Shown here: one piece after another, positions 1 to 8,692 of the stretch | Numbering within the stretch: position 1 is the first letter of the stretch | How the letters are laid out: each line of letters opens with the position of its first letter | NCBI GenBank assembly: GCA_022509125.1 | Contig: JAFLTU010000014.1 | Location: forward strand, 1-51,660 | Source: Muribaculaceae bacterium | Lineage (GTDB): Bacteria; Bacteroidota; Bacteroidia; Bacteroidales; Muribaculaceae | DNA: 51,660 bases | Direction: 5' to 3' | Translations under genes and position numbers: made by a program | The notes under the pieces: generated by a model | Told to the model about the DNA's origin: nothing | The model's input: only the letters and a program-made list of their open reading frames with translations | Database searches by the model: none

Positions 1-52
1 AGAATAGAAGTTTCCTAAACTTTAGATAGGAGTTCGATTCTCCTCGGAGGTA
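1..52 (+). tRNA. tRNA-Arg(CCU), 3' part only
   Basis: The 3' two thirds of a tRNA are visible. The anticodon stem is 7-11/19-23 (four Watson-Crick pairs and one G-U). Its seven-base loop TTCCTAA places anticodon CCT at 14-16. A four-base variable loop follows, then a perfect five-pair T stem (28-32/40-44) around TTCGATT. The 3' acceptor strand is 45-51 with discriminator A at 52. CCA is not encoded. The D arm and 5' acceptor strand lie outside the window. CCU reads the arginine codon AGG. Confidence 0.8.
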
Positions 53-145
53 CAAGGTCTAAAATATCCTCCGAAAAATATGCGTCTTGAATGCATAAAA
101 ACAGGAGGAAACAGAAGACAGAAGTATAAAATCTCATCAGAAGGA

Positions 146-682
146 ATGGGAAAATTTGCACCTTATAAGATTCAGCTCGCAAGCCTGTCGGACGGCAAGC
201 ATGAGCAGGATTTCGAATGTGGCACCGAATTCTTCAAAAACATGGAGAACCCCGACGTGATATCTTCCGATGTGAAGGTCCATATGGACCTCATCAAGAA
301 GAACGGAGCCTACGACTGCACCTTCACTTGCAAGGGAGCTCTCAAAATACCTTGCGACCGTTGCCTCGACCCTATCGACCATGAGGTTGACACCACATAT
401 CATATCACGGTGAAATATGGCGATGACTACAACGACGAGAGCGACGACCTTCTTGTGATTCCTTATTCCGACACCTACCTGAACGTGGCCTATATGCTTT
501 ATGACACAATAGTGTTGACAATACCTCTGCGCCACGTCCATCCGATGGGTAAATGCAACCGGGCAATGCTTGCCGCCCTTCATAAAAACCGGGCAACCAA
601 CACCGGCGACGATGAAGTGGACGCAGCCCTCGATGATGTCGACGCCGACATGGAATCGGGAGGAGACGACGGCGAGAGTTGA
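146..682 (+). CDS. DUF177 (YceD-like) protein
   Basis: A 178-residue DUF177/YceD family protein. The family is encoded just before rpmF in many bacteria and has been linked to 23S rRNA or large-subunit maturation; the exact role here is inferred. Visible features are an N-terminal MGKFAPYKI segment usual for Bacteroidota members, a cysteine cluster (C58, C62 and CDRC at 70-73) and a later MGKC motif, which together could bind zinc. The tail is acidic. I chose ATG 146 over the in-frame ATG at 80 because homologues start at this MGKF segment and the extra 22 residues look unrelated. Next gene is rpmF, 55 bases downstream, the standard pairing. Confidence 0.82.
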   Translation: MGKFAPYKIQLASLSDGKHEQDFECGTEFFKNMENPDVISSDVKVHMDLIKKNGAYDCTFTCKGALKIPCDRCLDPIDHEVDTTYHITVKYGDDYNDESDDLLVIPYSDTYLNVAYMLYDTIVLTIPLRHVHPMGKCNRAMLAALHKNRATNTGDDEVDAALDDVDADMESGGDDGES

Positions 683-737
683 GGATTGAGAGAAAGTTGA
701 AATTTAAAAGTTGAAATTTAAATAAAACCAAATAAAA

Positions 738-920
738 ATGGCACATCCTAAACGAAGACAATCACATACCCGTACGGCTAAACGCCGCACGCATGACATG
801 GCTCTTATACCTACAATCGCCATCTGCCCCAACTGCGGCGCTTGGCACGTGTGGCATACAATCTGCGGCGAATGTGGATACTACCGCGGCCGTCAGGTTA
901 TCGACAAGGTTAAAGCATAA
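738..920 (+). CDS. rpmF: 50S ribosomal protein L32
   Basis: A 60-residue large-subunit ribosomal protein of the zinc-binding L32 type. It has the typical N-terminal MAHPKRR segment, a basic first half, and two CxxC pairs (C30/C33 and C43/C46) flanking WHVWH, forming a zinc ribbon. Length is normal for the family. It lies between the DUF177 gene and fabH, the widespread yceD-rpmF-fabH order. A long hairpin with a T tract follows its stop, so fabH may be partly uncoupled from it. Confidence 0.96.
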   Translation: MAHPKRRQSHTRTAKRRTHDMALIPTIAICPNCGAWHVWHTICGECGYYRGRQVIDKVKA

Positions 921-925
921 TTTCT

Positions 926-979
926 ACGGGTATATTTCAACCGCCTATTTTTACAGGCTGAAATATTCCCGTGTTTTTA
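926..979 (+). terminator. Hairpin with T tract between rpmF and fabH
   Basis: Arms 926-939 and 959-972 form a 14-base stem with one mismatch, and a small GCCT/AGGC stem sits inside the loop. The right arm is followed by GTTTTTAAA. This has the form of an intrinsic terminator or attenuator. I see no clear -7 promoter box between it and fabH (1026), so partial read-through is the simplest way to express fabH. Confidence 0.6.
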
Positions 980-1025
980 AATTAACAGGCTCTAATCACC
1001 AGGCCATTTTCTTTTCCAAAACCCC

Positions 1026-2168
1026 ATGCTTAACGCAAAGATAAGCGGAATCGCATCATACGTCCCCGACGACATCCTCGACAATGAGATGCTGTCGAAG
1101 ATGGTGGACACAAACGATGAATGGATCACGACAAGGGTCGGTATCAAAGAACGACGGGTCTTGAAGGAACCCGGTAAAGGTTCAAGTTTCCTTGGTGCCA
1201 AAGCTGTGGAGAAACTCCTGGCTGAAACCGGCACTAAGCCCGAAGACATCGAATTGCTTATCTGCGGGACTTCCAACCCCGACTATCGGTTCCCTTCAAC
1301 GGCTTCGATCATAGCCCACGATTGCGGCCTGACCAATTGCTATGCCTATGACATTCAAGCCGCGTGCGCCGGGTTTATTGTGTCGGTGCAAGCCGCAAGA
1401 GCTTATATCCAGTCAGGCCTTTATAAGAAAATAATAGTGGTCTGCGCCGAAAAAATGACAAGCATGGTGGATTATGAAGACCGATCCACTTGTCCTCTCT
1501 TCGGCGACGCGGCAGCTTGCGTGCTTATTGAGCCCACAGAAGAACCCGTTGGAGTGGTCGACGGAGAATTCCACGTGGATGGCAGCGGCCTCCCTCACTT
1601 GGTCATGAAGGCCGGAGGTTCGGTGAAACCCACAACTCATGAGACAGTTGCGGCCCGCGAGCATTTCGTATATCAGGAGGGCAGAGTGGTTTATAAGCAT
1701 GCAGTCAGAGACATGTTGCAGTCTACCCTTTCTGTGATGAAACGTAACAACCTTTCCATCGAAGAAGTAGACTGGCTCGTGCCCCATCAAGCCAACCTCA
1801 GAATTATTGAGGCTGTGGCCGGCCGCACAAAAATCGACGACCGCAAAGTCTTGATAGATATCGAGAAATATGGCAACACTTCAGCCGCTACTATACCTCT
1901 CTGCCTGGATGATTTCAAATATCGTCTCAAGAAGGGAGATAAAATTCTTCTGACAGCTTTCGGGGCAGGCTTCACTTGGGGGGCAATGTATCTGATTTGG
2001 GCATTCGACACCAAACCCACCAAGGAGCAGCTCAAGCGCGACAAAGATGAAGAGAAACGCCGCGAAAAGGAGAGAAAAGAACGAGAGAAAGCTGAAGAGG
2101 AAAAAGCAAAAGAAGAAAAGAACAAGGAAGAAAAAATCCAACAGGAAAAATCACAGGAGGGAAAATAA
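1026..2168 (+). CDS. fabH: 3-oxoacyl-ACP synthase III with charged C-terminal tail
   Basis: KAS III (FabH) condenses acetyl-CoA with malonyl-ACP to begin type II fatty acid synthesis in the cytoplasm. The catalytic triad is readable: C114 in QAACAGF, H254 in PHQAN and N284 in YGNTSAA. The usual family length is about 310-335 residues, and the recognisable fold ends near residue 327. About 53 more residues follow, almost entirely K, E, R and Q (KEREKAEEEKAKEEKN region), predicted to be a long charged helix or coiled coil. The reading frame is open to a proper TAA, so this is not an obvious frameshift artefact. The gene belongs to the yceD-rpmF-fabH group and is followed by a strong terminator. 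Confidence 0.95.
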   Translation: MLNAKISGIASYVPDDILDNEMLSKMVDTNDEWITTRVGIKERRVLKEPGKGSSFLGAKAVEKLLAETGTKPEDIELLICGTSNPDYRFPSTASIIAHDCGLTNCYAYDIQAACAGFIVSVQAARAYIQSGLYKKIIVVCAEKMTSMVDYEDRSTCPLFGDAAACVLIEPTEEPVGVVDGEFHVDGSGLPHLVMKAGGSVKPTTHETVAAREHFVYQEGRVVYKHAVRDMLQSTLSVMKRNNLSIEEVDWLVPHQANLRIIEAVAGRTKIDDRKVLIDIEKYGNTSAATIPLCLDDFKYRLKKGDKILLTAFGAGFTWGAMYLIWAFDTKPTKEQLKRDKDEEKRREKERKEREKAEEEKAKEEKNKEEKIQQEKSQEGK

Positions 2169-2231
2169 TTCCCGGCCACCGCTCAACAGCCATTCGGTTT
2201 AATCTGGGCGTGGCACGACTTTAAATCTTAT

Positions 2232-2284
2232 AATTCTGCCGGCTCGTTGTTTCACAAGAATAGCGAGCCGGCGGAATTTTAATG
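2232..2284 (+). terminator. Intrinsic terminator after fabH
   Basis: Arms 2232-2246 and 2264-2278 form a 15-pair stem (one G-T wobble) rich in GC at its centre (GCCGGCTCG). The sequence then runs into TTTTAATG. It ends the fabH transcript. The rest of 2169-2421 holds no open frame that I can support. Confidence 0.8.
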
Positions 2285-2341
2285 TCTTACCTCTCCCTAC
2301 ACTTGGCATCCAACTCCGGCTCCAACTCTACTTTTTAGTAA

Positions 2342-2349
2342 TACTTTTG
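2342..2349 (+). promoter_or_regulatory. Candidate -7 element for era
   Basis: TACTTTTG matches the Bacteroidota -7 consensus TAnnTTTG and lies 72 bases before the era ATG, after the fabH terminator. I see no TTTG at the expected -33 distance, so the call rests on the -7 box and its position. Confidence 0.4.
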
Positions 2350-2421
2350 AACCTCCTTCCCTTTTTTATGTTTTAATAGTATAGGTTGCTATCATTGCAG
2401 CCGCTATAAAAAAACAGAATT

Positions 2422-3345
2422 ATGGAAGAAGAAGTCAAAATATTATCCGAAGAACCCACCAAAGGACACAAGGCCGGATTCGTTAATATCGTAGGGAATC
2501 CAAACGTGGGGAAGTCTACCCTGATGAATGATTTAGTTGGAGAGCGAATTTCCATCATAACGTCGAAGGCACAGACGACCCGCCACAGGATCACCGGCAT
2601 CGTCAACACTCCCGAGTATCAGATTGTCTTTTCCGACACTCCGGGAGTGTTGAAACCTAAATATAAACTTCAGGAATCCATGCTCGGATTTTCCGAGGGG
2701 GCGCTGACAGATGCCGATATCCTTCTTTACGTCACCGACGTGGTGGAAGATCCTGAAAAAAACAAGGAATTCCTCGACCGTGTGGCTAATGAAAATGTGC
2801 CGGTGCTTCTCGTTATCAACAAAATCGATCTTTTGAAAAATGACGCCGAACTGCAGGAATTAGTAGACAAGTGGCATGCGAGGTTGCCCAAGGCCGAAAT
2901 TTTCCCGACGAGCGCCACAGAGAGGTTTAATGTCGACAACCTTATGAAAAGGATCATTGAGTTGCTACCCGTCTCTCCCCCATTTTTCGGCAAGGACGCC
3001 TTGACCGACAAGCCTGCCCGTTTCTTTGTCACAGAGATTATTCGCGAGAAACTTCTGCTCAACTACGACAAGGAGATTCCTTATAGTGCAGAAGTTGTCG
3101 TGGAGAAGTTTGAAGAAAAGGAGGGTTCGATCCATATTATGAGTGTAATTTATGTGGAACGCGACACTCAGAAAGGCATCATCATCGGCAAAGGAGGCGA
3201 CAAGATCAAGAAAGTGGGCATCGAGGCTCGTCAAGACATTGAACGCTTCTTCGGAAAACGTGTCTATCTGGAGATTTTCGTGAAAGTGGAGAAAGATTGG
3301 CGCAACCGCGAAAACAAACTCAAAGCCTTCGGATATATGGAGTAG
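2422..3345 (+). CDS. era: GTPase Era
   Basis: Era is a GTPase that binds the 3' end of 16S rRNA and acts in small-subunit maturation. The G1 motif GNPNVGKST is at 25-33, followed by the switch region with TTRHR, G3 DTPG and G4 NKID. The C-terminal KH domain has its GKGGDKIKK loop near residues 256-264. At 307 residues it has a normal length. der follows 106 bases downstream on the same strand, the common Bacteroidota pairing of ribosome-assembly GTPases. The gap holds a short AT-rich stretch with TCGATAA/TTATCGA arms (about 3376-3397), too weak to call a terminator. Confidence 0.96.
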   Translation: MEEEVKILSEEPTKGHKAGFVNIVGNPNVGKSTLMNDLVGERISIITSKAQTTRHRITGIVNTPEYQIVFSDTPGVLKPKYKLQESMLGFSEGALTDADILLYVTDVVEDPEKNKEFLDRVANENVPVLLVINKIDLLKNDAELQELVDKWHARLPKAEIFPTSATERFNVDNLMKRIIELLPVSPPFFGKDALTDKPARFFVTEIIREKLLLNYDKEIPYSAEVVVEKFEEKEGSIHIMSVIYVERDTQKGIIIGKGGDKIKKVGIEARQDIERFFGKRVYLEIFVKVEKDWRNRENKLKAFGYME

Positions 3346-3451
3346 TTCGTTAGGTTGTTAATCGTTTTTCGTAATTCGATAACAATGCGATTATCGAGAA
3401 ACGATAAACGAATAACGAATAACGTCAACGAGTAAAGCAAAAAGGAAAATC

Positions 3452-4771
3452 ATGGGAAGATTAGTAGCAATAGTGGGTAGGCCCAATGTGGGTAAATCTA
3501 CCCTTTTTAACCGGCTGACCGAGACAAGATCAGCAATAGTTGACGATACAGCAGGCACCACACGCGATCGCCAGTATGGCAAAGTTGATTGGTGTGGTCA
3601 GGAATTCTCAATCGTCGACACAGGGGGCTGGGTGGTGAATTCCGATGATGTCTTCGAATCGGAAATAAACAAACAAGTTGAGATAGCCATAGACGAGGCC
3701 GACGTGATTCTATTTGTGGTTGACGCCTCAAATGGTGTGACAGACCTCGACGACAAGGTTGCCCAGATTTTGAGACGCAGCAAGAAACCTGTGATTTTGG
3801 TTGCAAATAAAGAAGATAAGAGCGACGCCAGGTTCAATATCCCGGAATTTTATTCACTAGGACTTGGAGAGCCTATAGAAGTTTCCTCAGCCAATGGCAG
3901 CGGCACAGGGGAACTCCTGGATAAAATCATAGCCGATATGCCGGAACCAAAGGCCGACGACCGGCCGGAAGACAATGTGGCCAAATTCGCCATCGTTGGA
4001 CGTCCTAACGCCGGGAAATCGTCGCTTATCAATGCTTTCATCGGTGAAGAAAGACACATCGTGACAGATATAGCCGGGACAACCCGCGATTCAATCTATC
4101 ACCGCTACAATAAATTCGGCTTCGATTTCTATCTTGTGGACACTGCCGGCATACGCAAGAAAAACAAGGTGAACGAGGATATAGAATACTACAGTGTGAT
4201 CCGTTCAATCCGGGCCATCGAGGCCAGCGATGTGTGTATCCTGATGATCGATGCCACAAGAGGCATAGAGGGACAAGATGCAAATATTTTTTCGCTGATT
4301 CAGCGAAACAAGAAGGGACTGGTGGTCTGCGTCAACAAATGGGACCTCATCGAAGACCGTTCTCTGACGGCTCAGAAAAGATATGAGGAGGCTATCAGAA
4401 ACAAATTTGCACCCTTCACGGATTTCCCCATTATTTTCACATCAGCCCTCACGAAACAGAGAATCTTCAAAGTGCTCGAAACGGCTATCGATGTCTTCAA
4501 CAACCGTAAGCGCATAATCCCGACTTCACAACTCAACACTTATATGCTTGAGCAAATCCAGCAGACACCACCTCCCGCCAATAAGGGCAAATATGTGAAG
4601 ATAAAATATGTCACCATGCTTAAGGATTCCGTGGTTCCGACGTTTGTTTTCTTCTGCAATCTCCCGCAATGGGTGAAGGAACCCTACCGACGTTTCCTTG
4701 AAAACAAGATACGCGAACATTGGGATTTCCATGGAACACCCATCCAAATCTTCATGCGCGACAAATCTTGA
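3452..4771 (+). CDS. der: Ribosome-assembly GTPase Der (EngA)
   Basis: Der is a tandem-GTPase protein needed for 50S subunit assembly. Two complete GTPase domains are visible. The first has GRPNVGKS (9-16), DTGGW and NKED. The second has GRPNAGKS (about 183-190), DTAGIRKK and NKWD. A KH-like C-terminal domain follows. At 439 residues the length is typical. It is the last plus-strand gene before a terminator and a convergent acyltransferase gene. Confidence 0.97.
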   Translation: MGRLVAIVGRPNVGKSTLFNRLTETRSAIVDDTAGTTRDRQYGKVDWCGQEFSIVDTGGWVVNSDDVFESEINKQVEIAIDEADVILFVVDASNGVTDLDDKVAQILRRSKKPVILVANKEDKSDARFNIPEFYSLGLGEPIEVSSANGSGTGELLDKIIADMPEPKADDRPEDNVAKFAIVGRPNAGKSSLINAFIGEERHIVTDIAGTTRDSIYHRYNKFGFDFYLVDTAGIRKKNKVNEDIEYYSVIRSIRAIEASDVCILMIDATRGIEGQDANIFSLIQRNKKGLVVCVNKWDLIEDRSLTAQKRYEEAIRNKFAPFTDFPIIFTSALTKQRIFKVLETAIDVFNNRKRIIPTSQLNTYMLEQIQQTPPPANKGKYVKIKYVTMLKDSVVPTFVFFCNLPQWVKEPYRRFLENKIREHWDFHGTPIQIFMRDKS

Positions 4772-4806
4772 TTCAGTTTTAGTCCAATCAAGAATTATTA
4801 AATATC

Positions 4807-4846
4807 GAGTGTGTCAGTTTTTTACCCGACACACTCTATTTTTTTA
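4807..4846 (+). terminator. Intrinsic terminator after der
   Basis: A perfect nine-pair stem, GAGTGTGTC (4807-4815) with GACACACTC (4828-4836), is followed by TATTTTTTTATT. It ends der transcription. It sits a few bases from the stop of the convergent acyltransferase gene, so it may also slow minus-strand read-through, although the T tract is only good on the plus strand. Confidence 0.85.
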
Positions 4847-4847
4847 T

Positions 4848-5753
4848 TCATTTCCAGCGCTTGTGGCTCCAGAGCCAATAAGCCGGAGCTTTTTCTATGG
4901 TCTTTTCAAACTCTTTCCAGAATTCACGTGTGTAGGGATAGCTTTCATGACCATTCCGATTCTCTTTCGGCTCATTATGCAGATGTAGATTTCCCTGCTG
5001 CCTTAAATCGGATGTATCGGGGTTGAGGCGATGAAACATTATTTCATAATAACCCCTCCGGATCTTTGTCATTTCAAGATAGAAGAAATCGGCCTTCACT
5101 TTGTTGCCTATCTCCTCCGGACCATAAATAAACCATGTCTTATGGTTGAGAAATTCTATCCAATTATCATCATTACGATAATCGGGCCTTGCATCAGCAA
5201 TAAAACCGCACACCCAAGGCATATTTCCCTTATTTAACAAGGCTTTGGGCGCCTGTCTCATTGGCACTATATGGGCATGCCAGCGACTCCTAAGGTCAAT
5301 GAACACCTGATCCCATGTCTTGTCTTTCAAGGGATGATATATAGAGGCCATAAAGGTGCCCGGCACAAAATAACGGCTGATCTCCTGAACCCACTCCCAG
5401 TTGCAATAATGGCCCATGAGCAAAACCACATTCCTGCCTCCCTCCAGGGATTCATTGACGGCTTCGTAATTGACCACTCTCACGCGCCTTCTCATCTCCG
5501 CGTCGCTTATATGGAAAAGCTTCAAGGTCTCAACAATCTGATCGCCCAAATATTTATAAAACTCTTTCTCGATCTTTTTGATTTCAACTGCCGACTTTGA
5601 AGGGAAAGCAGATATCAGATTTCCATGGACCACCTTCTTTCGATATCCCACGACATGCCACAAAAGAAACCCTAATACGTCAGCTATCACATAGAGCACA
5701 GACAATGGGCAGGCTCCTAATGTTTTCAAGGCTGAAATGGCTATCTTTTTCAC
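4848..5753 (-). CDS. LpxL/HtrB-like lipid A acyltransferase family protein
   Basis: A 301-residue lysophospholipid acyltransferase of the LpxL/HtrB type, which adds secondary acyl chains to lipid A (or a related lipid) at the inner membrane. An N-terminal hydrophobic stretch (about 14-38) anchors it. The catalytic HX4E motif is H115-YCNW-E120 in MGHYCNWEW. Later conserved segments include FIADARP and the aromatic C-terminal YWLWSHKRW. The only suitable start in frame is GTG 5753. It is divergent from a glycosyltransferase operon and shares a palindromic promoter with it, which supports a role in lipid A/LOS synthesis. The exact acyl donor and position cannot be read from sequence. Confidence 0.88.
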   Translation of the reverse strand: MKKIAISALKTLGACPLSVLYVIADVLGFLLWHVVGYRKKVVHGNLISAFPSKSAVEIKKIEKEFYKYLGDQIVETLKLFHISDAEMRRRVRVVNYEAVNESLEGGRNVVLLMGHYCNWEWVQEISRYFVPGTFMASIYHPLKDKTWDQVFIDLRSRWHAHIVPMRQAPKALLNKGNMPWVCGFIADARPDYRNDDNWIEFLNHKTWFIYGPEEIGNKVKADFFYLEMTKIRRGYYEIMFHRLNPDTSDLRQQGNLHLHNEPKENRNGHESYPYTREFWKEFEKTIEKAPAYWLWSHKRWK

Positions 5754-5834
5754 TCTATTTTGTTGATTATCTCACAACTTGCTGTGAACCCGGAGACACA
5801 CTCAAGGGATATATATTCCCTGCCTCTCCATATA

Positions 5835-5860
5835 TTTGCAAATTTAATTAAATTTGCAAA
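5835..5860. promoter_or_regulatory. Palindromic divergent promoter, acyltransferase / glycosyltransferase operon
   Basis: A perfect 26-bp palindrome (left half TTTGCAAATTTAA and its exact complement). It contains one TAAATTTG box on each strand: plus 5849-5856 and minus 5839-5846, only two bases apart. Each matches TAnnTTTG. Transcription would start near 5863 rightward (40 bases before the GT ATG) and near 5832 leftward (about 79 bases before the acyltransferase start). I see no convincing -33 box for either, so a dyad-binding activator or repressor is possible. Confidence 0.6.
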
Positions 5861-5902
5861 AATGAAAGTGGGAGAACCCTCAAAAACTATTCTCCGTTTG
5901 GC

Positions 5903-6835
5903 ATGAAGAAAAGCGATAACAAAATCAAAGACAAAATAATTTTTATTTGGAAAGCCCATATAACAAATTGGTTATGGCGCGATCGCCAGACACGTCGCAA
6001 TGCCAGATATATGGCTTTCGGAGAAAAGAAATTGAAATATCTTTCCAAATATACCCCTTTCATTAAATCATTGAAACCGGAATCAGAAATTCAGCCGGTT
6101 GACCCTGATAAAGAGCTTTTCTTTTCACTATGGCTTCAAGGATATGACTCCGCTCCTCCCATTGTGAAAAAATGTATAGCTTCGATGAAGCGGATGTTTG
6201 GCGATAGATTTATCCTTCTTGAAGAAAAAGATATAGAGAAATTTATCGACCTTCCTTCATTTGTGGTGGAGAAATGGAGAAACAAACAAATGATTCCGGC
6301 CCATTTCTCAGATATCGTGAGAATTGAACTGCTACACAAATTCGGAGGATACTGGCTTGATGCAACAGATTTTGTTTACCAACCTATTCCGAAAGAAATA
6401 TCGGAAACCGACTTTTTCATGTTTGTCGCCTCTCCTAAACATTTGATCCACACCTGTGTCCAGAATTATTTTATAAGGGCTAAGCTGGGCGACCCTCTTT
6501 TGGATATGTGGCGTAAAGTGGTCTTAAAATATTGGGAAACGGAAGATTCAGCCAACAGTTATTTTTTAGTGCAATTCTTGTTTAAATTGCTTGTCACTGA
6601 AAATCCCTATGCCGGAGAAATGTTTGCCAAGATGCCGAAAATCGAGCTTGATAATGCTCAATTGCTCTGGCATGAAATAGGCAATTTACCTTATTCCCCG
6701 GCCTTGGAAGAGGAACTCTTGGCCCGCTCTTTTTTTCAAAAATGCTCTTATAAAGGCCACACTGGCATTATACGTGACATTCGGCCGGGAAGCATCACGG
6801 ATTTCCTCATCAACGGTAAAGGCTCTGACCAATGA
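5903..6835 (+). CDS. GT32-like / capsular polysaccharide synthesis glycosyltransferase (copy 1)
   Basis: A 310-residue glycosyltransferase of the DXD-sugar-binding (GT32/OCH1-like, Caps_synth) type. The family signature is visible: FFSLWLQGYDSAPPIVKKC near residues 72-92, then AHFSDIVRIELLHKFGGYW followed by LDATD (about 148-156), which holds the metal and nucleotide-sugar DxxD. No signal peptide or clear membrane helix, so it probably acts on the cytoplasmic face. It is first in a six-gene operon, overlaps the next gene by four bases (ATGA), and is clearly a tandem paralogue of it. Donor and acceptor sugars are unknown. Confidence 0.85.
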   Translation: MKKSDNKIKDKIIFIWKAHITNWLWRDRQTRRNARYMAFGEKKLKYLSKYTPFIKSLKPESEIQPVDPDKELFFSLWLQGYDSAPPIVKKCIASMKRMFGDRFILLEEKDIEKFIDLPSFVVEKWRNKQMIPAHFSDIVRIELLHKFGGYWLDATDFVYQPIPKEISETDFFMFVASPKHLIHTCVQNYFIRAKLGDPLLDMWRKVVLKYWETEDSANSYFLVQFLFKLLVTENPYAGEMFAKMPKIELDNAQLLWHEIGNLPYSPALEEELLARSFFQKCSYKGHTGIIRDIRPGSITDFLINGKGSDQ

Positions 6836-7749
6836 GAAATCTCCTAGCAAACATGCAATGGTTCTGGAGGGCCCACGTCTCCAATTGGTTGTGGCGTCCT
6901 CGGGAAATGCGAAAAGCGGTTAGAAAAGAGGCCACACTCCGACGCAATCTTGCTTATCTCCAAAAATATATCCCCTTTATTCAATCTTTAAACCCTCATT
7001 CGGATGTGAGGGTTACTGAAAACCATGACTACCGGGCTTTCACGATTTGGCTCCAAGGACTCGACAAATCCCCTCAAATCGTGAAAACATGCATTGACTC
7101 AATGAAAGAATTCTTCGGCGAGAAATTGATAGTCTTAGATTCCTCTTCGATCCCCCATTATGTTGATATTCCTGAATTTATCGTTGAGAAAAAGAATCAA
7201 GGGAAAATCAGCAACGCCCATTTTTCCGACTTTTTAAGAATCGAACTCTTGTTCAAATACGGGGGTTATTGGTTTGATGCCACAGATTTTCTCCTTTCCA
7301 CCCCTCCCGAAGAAATCTCCCGCCAAGATTTTTTTATGTATATCCCCTTCCCGATTCTGGAAAAACCTCCTTTTGTGGAAAATTATTTCATTCGAGCCAA
7401 AGCTGGAAACCCTTTGCTTGGAATGTGGAGAGATTTAGTCATGGAATATTGGAGACTCGAAGACAAAGCCTACGGCTATTTCCTTGTCCAATCTCTTTTT
7501 AAACTTTTGGTGACATATAACGGGGAGGCAAAAAGGCTATTCTCTCAAATGGCAAAAATCAACAGAGACGTCACTTTGAAATTATGGAATCATATAGGCA
7601 ACGATGAGTTCGACCCTGAAAAGGTTGACCGATTGAAGAAAGAGGCCTTTTTCCAAAAATGCAGCTATAAGAACAACGTTGGAATTGTCAGGGAGATAAT
7701 TAAAGGTTCTATTGCCCACCACGTATTAAACTCTCCCTCACTGCAATGA
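6832..7749 (+). CDS. GT32-like / capsular polysaccharide synthesis glycosyltransferase (copy 2)
   Basis: A 305-residue paralogue of the gene before it, co-linear along its whole length. Both begin with WKAH/WRAHVSNWLWRPR-like segments, both carry a WLQG motif, both have AHFSDxxRIELLxKxGGYW with DATD (here about 144-152), and both end with FFQKCSYK. The ATG overlaps the previous stop, and its own stop overlaps the following Stealth gene, implying translational coupling. The duplication suggests two successive similar linkages, or two acceptors, in one glycan. Specificity is unknown. Confidence 0.85.
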   Translation: MRNLLANMQWFWRAHVSNWLWRPREMRKAVRKEATLRRNLAYLQKYIPFIQSLNPHSDVRVTENHDYRAFTIWLQGLDKSPQIVKTCIDSMKEFFGEKLIVLDSSSIPHYVDIPEFIVEKKNQGKISNAHFSDFLRIELLFKYGGYWFDATDFLLSTPPEEISRQDFFMYIPFPILEKPPFVENYFIRAKAGNPLLGMWRDLVMEYWRLEDKAYGYFLVQSLFKLLVTYNGEAKRLFSQMAKINRDVTLKLWNHIGNDEFDPEKVDRLKKEAFFQKCSYKNNVGIVREIIKGSIAHHVLNSPSLQ

Positions 7750-8690
7750 AGAATCCCGATATAAAGATTGATTTGGTCTATACCTGGGTTGACGGCAACG
7801 ACCCCGTGTGGAGAAAGAAACGCGATTCCTTCCGGGGAAGTTCCTCAGAAGCGGGTAAATCGGGAGAAGGACGGTTTGCCAATAACGATGAACTCAAATT
7901 CAGTTTAAGATCTGTGGAAAAATTCGCACCCTGGATCAACAGGATTTTCATTGTGACCGACGGCCAGTCCCCCGATTGGCTCAATACGCAGAACCCGAGG
8001 GTCAAGATTATAGACCATTCAGAAATATTGCCCCCCGAGGCCTTGCCTACTTTCAATTCCACAGTCATAGAGCATGCCTTACATAATATCCCCGGTCTTT
8101 CCCAACATTTCCTCTATGCCAACGACGACATGTTTTTCGGTCGTTCCGTCTCCCCTTCCGATTTCTTCATGGAAGATGGGACACCCATTGTGAGATTCAA
8201 CAGGCGCCCTTTCCGTAAGTTCACCCTCTGGATCAAGAAAAACATGATGGGTAAAAAACTGAGCAACTATAATCTGACCATCCACAATACAGCCCTAATG
8301 GTGGAAAAACGATACGGGAAATACATCGGGAATAAGACCCACCACAATATCGATGCATATACGCAAAGAGATTATGCCTCAACCTTTGAAACCTTCCGCC
8401 GGGAAATAGAGGCTACATTTGAAAATCATTTTCGATCCGACAACGATGTGCAGAGAAACATCTATTCCTACGTTCCCATCCTTGAAGGTAAAGCGAAAGT
8501 TAAGTTCGTCACCCAAAAGGAATCATTCCGTTGCCACATAGACAATCAACGTAATTTCAATCGCCTCGAATCCTCCAGCCCTCTGCTCTTCTGTCTTAAT
8601 GATTCGGAATATGCCAATGATATCCATCGAAGAAATGTGAAGGAGTTTCTTGAGAGGCGTTTCCCATCCAAATCAAGTTTTGAAAAATAG
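7746..8690 (+). CDS. Stealth family sugar-phosphotransferase (copy 1)
   Basis: Stealth proteins transfer hexose-1-phosphate groups to build phosphodiester-linked surface polysaccharides and resemble eukaryotic GlcNAc-1-phosphotransferase. Conserved regions appear in order. CR1 is IDLVYTWVDGNDPVW (about 8-22). CR2 has the FAPWINRIFIVTDGQ stretch, FNSTVIE (about 102-108) and NDDMFF (about 126-131). CR3 is around THHNIDAYT. A short CR4 ends FPSKSSFE. At 314 residues it has normal length. It overlaps the GT32-like gene before it and is two bases from a second Stealth gene. Confidence 0.92.
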   Translation: MKNPDIKIDLVYTWVDGNDPVWRKKRDSFRGSSSEAGKSGEGRFANNDELKFSLRSVEKFAPWINRIFIVTDGQSPDWLNTQNPRVKIIDHSEILPPEALPTFNSTVIEHALHNIPGLSQHFLYANDDMFFGRSVSPSDFFMEDGTPIVRFNRRPFRKFTLWIKKNMMGKKLSNYNLTIHNTALMVEKRYGKYIGNKTHHNIDAYTQRDYASTFETFRREIEATFENHFRSDNDVQRNIYSYVPILEGKAKVKFVTQKESFRCHIDNQRNFNRLESSSPLLFCLNDSEYANDIHRRNVKEFLERRFPSKSSFEK

Positions 8691-8692
8691 CC

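Noticed and set aside
3346..3451. Direct and inverted CGATAA/AACGAATAACG words between era and der, possible regulatory repeat
   Set aside because: The arms are short (seven bases) and AT-rich with no T tract, so I cannot separate them from chance.
5271..5600. Open frame opposite the acyltransferase gene
   Set aside because: It is a shadow of the minus-strand acyltransferase, with no family features or start context.
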